A stretch of DNA of 64,000 nt from Pyxicephalus adspersus. Lineage: Eukaryota; Chordata; Amphibia; Anura; Pyxicephalidae. Each line of letters opens with the position of its first letter. Positions within the stretch are counted from its first letter, which is position 1. The DNA lies in NCBI RefSeq assembly GCF_032062135.1, contig NC_092860.1, positions 1 through 64,000 on the forward strand, read 5' to 3'. A model generated the notes under the pieces. It did not search any database, had not been told where the DNA came from, and saw only the letters and a program-made list of their open reading frames with translations. The translations under genes and the position numbers were made by a program. Of the stretch, positions 40,026-49,900 are shown piece after piece.

Positions 40026-41079
40026 CTGGAAGGCGTGTTTAATTTATCTCATACCCACTGAGACACATGATGGTAACATCTGGATTCTTGACCCATAGAC
40101 TTCATTTAAGTAGTGAAATTTATACTGGAGTTGGATAGAGAATGCTGTGACTCAAGTCATGAGATGTGGACTGCATCTCTTAAGTGGGGTGCTACAAGAT
40201 TCTATTGGAAGAACAATCATACTTTAGGAATCGGTGCAGTGTTTGGATGACAAAATAACATAATGCACAGTCCTCACTAACTGCAACAGAGCAGCCAACA
40301 TCAGCCAGTGAAGGGCAACAACAGGCAAATACATTAACCCCAAATCCTGCCAAACATTATTTTAAATTTACCATTCCTCCTTGCTGCACCTCCTGCCTTC
40401 CCCCCTAAACTTCTGATCTGCATAATGTGATTCTTATTTAGAAAGTACTAAGGTTAACAGATGACAGCCAGGCACCTATTGAATTTAGAAGAAGGGGTTA
40501 ATCAAGCCTTGGCAGATGTGTGCAGAGGGACATGCCGTTCTATCAAATTATAATACACAGAGCATGGCAATGGTCTACTGGAAGCAAGCAGAACTCACAC
40601 CTTGTCCCAGTAACACTCAAAGTTCACCTGAAGTCTTTATGACACAAAGAAATCTGCTGGCTGGTTCACTGGGACTTTGTATGCTTCTGGGACACAAGTT
40701 ACTCAGAGATAAATTTTTATGATCAGAAAATATGAGGTATATATATATTATAAAGATATATATTCAGGCAGGAGGAGAGACACACTTCAACATGGTGCCA
40801 CCAAGGTCCAGTCATTTATATACATTATTTCTCCACTCTATGGGTCCAGAGACATGCTTAGCAGGCGGGGAAGATGGCAGCCACCAGAGGTGCAGTATGA
40901 GGAGGGATGGGGCATGACAATATTGCTAGGACACCCCTCTGCAAAAACCACCCTCAAAGTTTGCCCATTGCCTCTGGTCACTACTGACAAAAGCACACTG
41001 ATAACCTACCAGCTGAGTGATTGCCACCAACAACGGGATTCATATGCCTGGGGGCAGGAAAAGTCCTGGGAGTGACATG

Positions 41080-41150
41080 GGGTATTTAATGTACAGCGCT
41101 GCGTAATATGTTGGCGCTATATACATCCTGTTTATTATTAATAATAATAG
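41080..41150 (+). repeat. SINE/L2 3' tail fragment
   Basis: TTAATGTACAGCGCTGCGTA, then ATATGTTGGCGCTATATA and a TTATTATTAATAATAAT run, without an attached SINE body. Confidence 0.7.
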
Positions 41151-41159
41151 GGTAAGTGT

Positions 41160-42700
41160 GGTATTGGGGGATTTGGAAGTTCCTCATTTCAGAAAGTCAT
41201 TGGATCAGAGATGAAGTGGAGGATGAGCACAGATCCAAAGTAAACCCAACTAGTTTTGTTCTGAGGGATTCCAGAACCCCTCACAGTGACGGACCTTCAG
41301 ATGTGAAATATATGAACCAGCTGTGCAGTAACCATCTACACAATACATTTCTGCAGAGCTTGCACACATCATACAGTACCTAAGTCTATGAAAGGGAATG
41401 CAGAGTAAATGGCCAAAGAGGTAATATAAGTATATACAATACCTCTTTATAGTTTACCTTATATATTTTTCTTGTTCTATTATAAGTGGAATATCTTGGA
41501 TATTGCTACCTATATTGACTTGGAAAGCTTCATAATATTCCACAATAAAACATTAAAAACAAGCTGCTGTTGGCTGTATTTGCTTCTTGAGACACTACAG
41601 GGATGCCACATGGAGAAATATTTTTTACAGGAAAACACAAGGCATGCAGAGTTACAGGGCCATGGCAGCCATTATATGACTGCTAATGTTCCCAGGTGTA
41701 TCCTTTCCTGCATATATGCAGAGATTTACAGGGTGATAATTGCTTATGGTGTCAGATATTGCTCAGCACCCTGGAAAATGCCTACATGCAACAATGAGCA
41801 CTTTCCAAACCTGCCACAGTCCATGAACACTGGGAAATGAACCCGCATATACCCCAAATTCAGGACAAAATATGTTGGGTTGCCCAACGTTCTAATCACC
41901 CGAACAAATAGGAGCAGTGCTAATACTTGTATGTTGTCATCCCGGATAAATATTTGTTTTTGTAGCCTACGTTTATGTGTACTGGTATAAGGAGGGCAGA
42001 CATTTGGCTTATCGCTGGCATTTGGGAAGAGATCAGCTGTGATTCCTGAGTAGGTCCTATCAGAACCGGCACATTGGGCCGGGTAACTTGCCAATAACCA
42101 GCCATGGAAATGTGACAAAAATGACTTTTGGATGGGTGAAGCCAGCAGAGGTGATAATTCACTTTCATAGGTGAGCACTATAAAATAAATCAATCAACCC
42201 TATTACTTTCTGGGGGGGGGGTGGAGGGGGTCACTGAAACTGAGGATTGGGTTCGGCAGGGATTAAACATCTCCCCACTTGTTGGACTATTCATACATCC
42301 TGACAGAATTTCCTGGACTATTCATACATCCTGAATTTTCCTGGATCTTCTTGGATTGTGGACTTTTATCTCTGCCTATCATGTATCTAAGAGAGATCAC
42401 ATGAAAGTCATTTATTAACTTGAACATTGGGCTCTTTTTCCTGCAGGCTGAAGGTCATTCAGATTAATCATCAGATCCATCAGGAGATTTGTTATGGATT
42501 TGCATCAACTTGTTATAGTTGTACACAAACAGAAATAAACATTGGCATTCCACCAGTTAGAAGCACCTGTGATGTCCCCTGATCAGGTAATCGGATGAAA
42601 GCTGCAGAGATTCCCTCTCACTACAATGCCAAGATTTCCAATAAGACAAACGAGAAGACGCCAGCATCCTCCCAGGGAGGCTCAGACCAAAACACCCAGA
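41160..42700. other. Intergenic, no gene recognised
   Basis: A minus-strand ORF of 149 codons (41744-42193) has no motif that I recognise. A G-rich run lies near 42212. Confidence 0.35.
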
Positions 42701-42712
42701 TCCAATGGCTCT

Positions 42713-43000
42713 GCCGCCATCTTGGAAAAGCTTTAGTGGGAGCCATGGAAGGCTGAAGAAGGGACAGGCTGATCCCTAGCACAAGTCCTGGCAGGAATCA
42801 TGGGGCCGCCATCTTGGAAAAGCTTTAGTGGGAGCCATGGAAGGCTGAAAAAGGGACGGGCTGATCCCTAGCACAAGTCCTGGCAGGAATCATGGGGCCG
42901 CCATCTTGGAAAAGCTTTAGTGGGAGCCATGGAAGGCTGAAGAAGGGACGGGCTGATCCCTAGCACAAGTCCTGGCAGAAATCATGGGGCCGCCATCTTG
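42713..43000 (+). repeat. 92-bp tandem array with YY1-type motifs
   Basis: GCCGCCATCTTGG starts at 42713, 42805 and 42897, and GCCGCCATCTTG again at 42989: exact 92-bp spacing over three nearly identical units and a partial fourth. Its reverse complement CAAGATGGCGGC is the YY1 consensus. Units continue AAAAGCTTTAGTGGGAGCCA and ACGGGCTGATCCCTAGCAC. The array ends about 970 bp upstream of the VPS25 start codon. Confidence 0.92.
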
Positions 43001-43401
43001 CTCAGCTCCATGCATTTGCCCTACGGGGGATTTCTCCCAGATAGAAGGGAACCGTGCACAATGCCAACAACACAGACCCGTGGCCACAATACAGGAAGCT
43101 GGCGTAGGCACCATTCAGGAAGAAGTTAGTCTATTGGTAAGCTGTGAGCAGCAGAAAATAAAATCCATCGGAATAAAGAGAGAAATTCATTTTGTAATAA
43201 AGGAGAAACATTTGTACAGAAAGGAAACTGTATGGTGAGCAGGACCTGGAAAGACTTTCAGAAATTCCCTCCTTCCAGAAGAAATCTGTTCACTGTACCC
43301 CTAAGGCAGCGGGGGAACCCCAGAAATACCATTCAGATCTTCAGAGAACCCCTTCTATAAATATTATATCCACAGATCACAGTAAATTAGTCGGGTGGCA
43401 G

Positions 43402-43540
43402 GTGGGATGAATGCCCCTTATCTTACTGGCCAGTGGGATGAATGCCCCTTATCTTGCTGGCTAGTGGGATGAATGCCCTTATCTTGCTGGACAGTGGGAT
43501 GAATGCCCCCTATACTGCTGGACAGTGGGATAAATGTCAC
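43402..43540 (+). repeat. 31-bp minisatellite, about 4.5 copies
   Basis: GTGGGATGAATGCCCCTTAT starts at 43402, 43433, 43464 and 43494, with a variant copy at 43525. Units end CTTGCTGGACA. It lies between the YY1-motif array and the VPS25 promoter. Confidence 0.9.
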
Positions 43541-43699
43541 CATCATTGGTGTCAGTTAAAGTGACCCTGTCACTGTTCCAGGAGCCCCTAGCATCCCCCG
43601 GGGGAGGGGCACATTGGGGTACCAGCCAATAGAAGGGGATGGAGGCAGGGACAGTGGGGGATGGAAGAGATAAATCAGACACCAGAAATAACAGGAATT

Positions 43700-43968
43700 A
43701 CGGCGATGTAACCAAGCGAGTGGCCGGGTCCTGTGATTGGCTCTGCGATCCCCAGTGGGAAGAGGTGGGCGTGTTCTAACGATCATGCGTGAGGAGGTGG
43801 GAGGGGTTGGGTTTCTAAGTACTAGCTTCTCTTCGTTTGACATGCGCACTACAGACCTGTGAGAACGGGCTGAAACTCCTGAACGCTGATAGGTGGAATT
43901 ACACGTAACGCCGGAACGTTATAGTGAAGATTTCTCTGACGGAAGAATTTGGGAGACGGATCACGGAG
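43700..43968 (+). promoter_or_regulatory. VPS25 promoter region, CpG-containing
   Basis: CpG frequency is clearly raised against the AT-rich surroundings. GATTGGCTC near 43735 is an inverted CCAAT box. There is no TATA box at a suitable distance, as expected for a housekeeping gene. The transcription start cannot be fixed from sequence. Confidence 0.5.
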
Positions 43969-46900
43969 ATGGGGTTCGAATGGCCTTGGCAGTACAATTT
44001 CCCTCCTTTTTACACGTGAGGAGCTTTTAGTAGCCATGGCAGGGGAGGGAGCAGGAAGTGGGCTGTATATCTACTCTGTGGTGTGTGTTGGCGACATAAA
44101 CTTTCTCTTTGGCTCGGAAATTTTCTTCCTATACTATTCTTTCCTTTACAATTTTCCGCTTATAAAGTGAAGGGTGGGCTTCCAGCTCCTATCAGTGCGG
44201 ATGATAAACACCTTTCGTTTTTTCCCCTTCACTTCCGGTGTCAGAGACACAATAGGAAATGGGAAGCAAGAAGTGAAACATTAGTGCCTGAAACTCAGAC
44301 AGGAAGTAGAGAGTGCCCTATTTAATATCTTCCCAATAATGGGGTCTCAGGCATTGTGTTTGTGTGCCGTATTGTCCCATTTCCCTGGCTGACTCTAAGA
44401 CAGGGCTGTCAAACTCAAATACACAGAGGGCCAAAATTAAAAACTTAAAGACCAAGTCGCAGGCCATCCTTGTCCTTCTCATTACATATAAAAACTTTTC
44501 ATATGAAAATAAAGAGGTTTGGCTTCACATTCAATCTGGAACAAGCCTATAGGAGAGAAAGAGGCATACCTTTTGTTTTTCAATTTTATTTGAGAAAACA
44601 TCTTATGCCGCTTTCTCTATTTGTAGCCTTCTGAGTTAAATTTCAGTGGTAAGCTTTTTGCACAGGCTAACAATAATAATAATAATCTTTAAAAATCCAA
44701 CTATTCAAGTCCATGCCTTGGAATAGCAAGGAAAAGTACAGCTGAGGGGAGTGCTGAAAATGCCAGACGCTGCCAATGTGGGCCTGGAACTCCCTCTTCA
44801 TTGAAATAGCGACGCTTCTAAAATTCCCGGCTTTACTTGCGTCTATAAAACAGTCCAATGCGGGGCCACACATAGGCAGAGAGCCCGCTGGTATATAGAC
44901 ACGAGTGATGCCGGGAATTGTAGTAGCGGCGCTATTTCAATGCAGCGGTGGTTCAGTTGCAGATCATATTTAGAATTCCTTGAGAGGGCCAAAAAAAGGA
45001 CGTTTGGGGGCCAGATTGACCCCTGGGGTCAAAGTTTGACACCCCTGCACTAAGAGATGACAGAATATGTCTCCATATTGTAGCCATGTAACATGATGAG
45101 AAATGTTTTCCCTTTCCAGGTTACAGCCCAATGTGGACACCAGACAGAAGCAGCTTTCAGCATGGACATCCTTAGTTCTATCTTTCTGTCGCCATAACAA
45201 GTTTTACACAATGAATGTGATGGAAATACAAGAAAGTCCTTTGTTTAACAACAAGAAAATTCAGCGTATCCTCTGCCTGCTGGGTGCTAGTTTTATATTT
45301 ACCATACACTGCCTGGAGCTTCCTCAACATTTTTATTATATTTTGTTAAGACTTAAAGATGATTTTAATTATTTTGATTTCTGTCTGAGACCAAGTTGGG
45401 GAGATTTCTCCTCACTTCCTGTGACAGCAAGGGGGTAAACGAGAGGACAGGGAGGCACAGACATTTCACATAACCCTTCACCAAGTGGTTTAATCGGATG
45501 TTTGTCACAATTATTTACATTATTATAAGGCCACTATGGTACTGTGTACTGCATGTAGATAAGTATACATGCCTATGGAACCCGGGGGGGGGGGGCGCGG
45601 CGCGGCATGTGCTATTTGTTCTGAGTGGGTGATGGTATACCATACCAATTGTACCATTGTATAATATTAACGCTATCAGTCTTTTGATTCAGTACTTATC
45701 AATGTACGCACTATGAGCCCTGTTTAAAATTTTAGCTGTTGCCTATTGGTTAACAGTTTTACAAGAGCACAGATAAAAGGTAAAACACAGAAAGAGTGTG
45801 AATGTTCCAGCAGATTTATGGTGAAAAAGCTTAATATGATTGCTCTTATCAGAATGTTACCCATTTGTTATAGATATCCTTAACCTTGTGTGCAGGAAAG
45901 TTACCATTAGAGTCTGTTCAGGTGGTTTTAGAAGAACTCAGGAAAAAAGGTGAGCACATATGTGGTATGAATGGTGACAGCAGAGATCCCAACCTTTATT
46001 ATAACCAAATCCTCATTGAAAACTTCTTTTCCTTCAAACGGAAAACTTTTTTAAGTTTTTATTCTTGACTTTTTTATCCCCTAATGCATTTCTATTAAAG
46101 TTGGTGAAAACGGTATACTTTAATAGGCATTTCTGTGCATTGATAGACATTCGGATATAATGTCACCGAGTTTGTGCATTAGATGTGTCAATATGATCCT
46201 GATTCACTGATTTCTCAATGATCTGTTCACTTTATTATTATTTTTATCTGTATTATTAATAATATTATATTAATTAACAGGAAATATATAGCACCAATAT
46301 ATTAAGCAGTGCTGTACTTTAAAATAGGGGTTACAAATGACAGTGACACAGGAGAAGGAGAGGACCCTGCCCAGAAGAGCTTACAATCTAGGAGGTGGGG
46401 GAAGTATCACACAATAGGGGGGGAAATGGAATGGTGAGAAGTAGTGAGGGTTTAGGAGAAAGAAGAAGACGAGTAGGTGAGGATAAAGCGTTGGGTTTTG
46501 AGGGCTCTTTTAAATGAGCAGAAAGTAGGAGCAAGCCGAATAGGAAGAGGAGACCATTCCAGAGAGTCGGGGCAGCCCTAGAAAAGTCTTGGAGCCGTGC
46601 GTGTGATGAGGTTATGAGTGAGGAAGTCATTAGTAGGTCATTTGGAGAGCAAAATTAGTTGCTAGGGGGGGTGGGTATTTTTTTTACCAGGTCAGAAAGG
46701 TAAGTGGGACAAGAACTGTGGAGGCAATGCACATGAGCTTGAATTTGATTCTTCAAGCTTCTTCTGCATCTCTACAAAGCGATGCAGCAGAATCTGAGCA
46801 GTGGGAAGGATTAAAAGGTCTGGCCCCAGCATTCATAATAGATTTTACAGGAGAGAGGCGAGTTATTAATAATATTTCACAGTATTTATATAGTGCCATC

Positions 46901-49900
46901 ATATTACGCAGTGCTGTACAAAGTCCATAGTCGTGTCACTAACTGTAAGGTCAATTTAGGGGGAAGCCAATTAACCTGCAAACTCCATGCAGATAGTGTC
47001 CTGGCTGGGATTCGAACCTAGGACCTAGCACTGCAAAGGTGCCACCGTGCTGCCCATTAGTGGAATACCAGAGAGGAAGAGGTTACAGTAGTCCAAATTA
47101 GAGATAAGAGTGTGTACAAGGAGTTTGGGGATCTCTGGGGACAAGTAGGGGTGGATTTGGGAGATGTTGCGCAGGTGAAAGTGACAGGACCAAGAAATGT
47201 TCTTAATATGGTCTATATTAATATAAAAGGGAATATTAACCCTTATAGGCAATGAAGGGGTTTTATGTACTCCTGTACTCATTCCCTGAAAGGGTTATAA
47301 GTAAAATTTGCTGTAAACGCTTTATATCTATTTTTTTTTTGAGTTTTTTTTTTATCATTTTAAATGCAAGCTTTAAAATGCTTTTAAAAGTCCGTAAAAA
47401 TGAATATAAACGTGGTAGGAACCTTTACATGCGTTTTTAAAGCAGTCCGTGTAGACCCAGCCTTAGAGCTAAAATGGCTGTACAGCTAGTCCCTGGGTTA
47501 CATATGAGATAGGGACTGTAGGTTTGGTAGGAAGGTTTACACACACGTTTAAAACTGTGTTGATCCAGGCTAAATACAGTTAGGTCCATAAATATTTGGA
47601 CAGACAATTTTTTTTCTAATTTTGGTTCTGTACATTACCACAATTAATTTAAAAAAAAAACAACTCAGATGCAGTTAAACTGCAGACTTTCAGCTTTAAT
47701 TCAGTAAGTTGAACAACAAGATTGCATAAAATGTGAGGAACTAAATCATTTATTACACAATCACTTCATTTCAGGGGCAAGTAATTGGACAATTGACTCA
47801 AAGCCTATTTCATGTGCTGGTGTTAGCAATTCCTTCGTTATAGCTGCGTACACACCTGCAATTTTTCTCGTTGGAAAGGATCTTTCACGATCCTTTCCAA
47901 CGAGAAAAGCAAGACACTCATAAGCCTCAAGAATAGAAAGCCTAGATTGGACTTTGCTAAAAAAGCCGGCACAGTTCTGGGAAAACATTCTTTGGACAGA
48001 TGAAACTAAGATCAACCTTTACTAGAATGTTGACAACAAAAAAGTATGGAGAAGGCGTGGAACAGCTCATGATCCAAAGCATAACACATCATCTGTAAAA
48101 CATGGCGGAGGCTGTGTGATGGCTTGGGCGTGCATGGCTGCCATGGCACTGGGACACTAGTGTTTATCCATCATGTGACACAGAAGCAGCCGAATGAATT
48201 CTGAGGTGTTCAGAGACATACTGTCTGCTCACATCCAGCTAAATGCTGTCACATTGATTGGGAGGCGTTTCATAATACAGATGGACAATGACCCAAAACA
48301 TACAGCCAAAGCAACCCCGGAGTTTATTAAAGCAAAGAAGTGGAATATTCTGGAATGGCCAAGTCACCTGATCTGAACCCAAATGAGCATTTCACTTGTT
48401 GAAGACTAAACTTCAGACAGAAAGGCCACAAACACACAGCAAGTGAAAGCCGCTGCAGTAAAGGCCTGGCAGAGGAATAATAAGGAGGAACCCCGGCATC
48501 TGGTGATGTCCATGAGTTCAAGACTATAGACTGTCATTGCCAGCAAAGGGTTTTCATCCAAGTATCAGAAATGAACATTTTATTTTCAGCTTTTTAATTT
48601 GTCCAATTACTTTTGAGCCCCTAAAATGAAGTGATTGTGTAATAAAGGATTTAGTTCCTCACATTTATGCAATCTTTTTGTTCAACCCACTGAATTAAAG
48701 CTGAAAGTCTGCAGGTCAACCGCATCTGAGTTGTTTCATCTAAAATAATTGTAGCAATGTGCAGAACCAAAATTAGAAAAAAGTTGTCAGTCAAAATATT
48801 TATGGACTTAACTGTAGGTCTTCCTAAATTTGGTAAATGTTTCGCTAGGAGAAACTCATGAAAAACCTTTCCAGCGTCAGGGAAGCCACTGGTAATAATT
48901 ATGTATAGCTTACTTATAATAAACCAAATAGGTTGAGGTATTGTAATAAGAACGTGACACACTTGGCCTAAATTTCTTTTGTATATATTTATATTAAATT
49001 ACTTATAATCGGAATAATTTAAGCAGTGCAACATTTAATGAAAAATTTTTCACAAATTGAAAAGCAACAAGGGGAAAATTAAACAGGAAATATTTGGTGT
49101 TATTTATTTGGGGGGGGGGGGGGGGATAACAAAAAAAGGGGTAGAAAAGAGGAATAGCTAGCTTTGGCAAGGTAATGATTCCAGGGGTCCCATGTTTTTT
49201 GAAATTTTATTGTCCAAGGTAAAAGAAAGCCCGTCATTGATCATAACCTAGTTGGCTTGCATTTCACATTCAAATTGGAGACTTTCAGTGTTTAGAAAGA
49301 GTGATTGTGGGTAGAAATACATTGAAATAATCATCTAGTATACTTTGGTACAACCATAACAATTTACCAAACAGGGCACTATCAAGGGATTTAGGGATAT
49401 TCAGTAGGGTTCAAATTTTCTTTACCCTTGGGCAGTTGACCAAATGTGGAAAATCGAACCAAGCTGTCATAATTTTTTCTTTTATATTTCTGATTGTTAA
49501 CAGAGTGCTGATTGTGAGAATATATATATTTTTATTTGTTAGTGTTCAATTGAAACCATGTCCCTTACATTGGTGGTCAGAGAGAAGAATGCTGGAGGAG
49601 GACAACCCAGTCTCTATCCTGTGTGGCTATTACTTCTGCTAGTTGTTTGTCATGATGGTCTTTTTCCTGTGTGGGACCCTTTTTGATTTTGCATAGAAGC
49701 AAGGTGGTGTTTCTTGCCAAAGTAATCTGGGCCTTTCATCTTAACCAATACATTATTTTGCTGTCCCTCATTTGTTTAAAAGTGCGTATTTCTTCATTGT
49801 TTGCTCTGAGGTTAGCAGCTTATGCAGAACCAGGTTCCAAGTTTGAATCTCGGCCGCATTCCAAAAACATGGAGTTTATATGTTCTCTCAGTGTTTGGGT

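Noticed and set aside
43849..44037. Divergent gene on the minus strand at the VPS25 promoter
   Set aside because: The minus ORFs here overlap the VPS25 first exon and CpG promoter and show no conserved protein.
45577..45605. G-run near 45580 and another near 49111 as G-quadruplex regulators
   Set aside because: Homopolymer-like G tracts in introns are common and error-prone in assemblies. No supporting context was seen.
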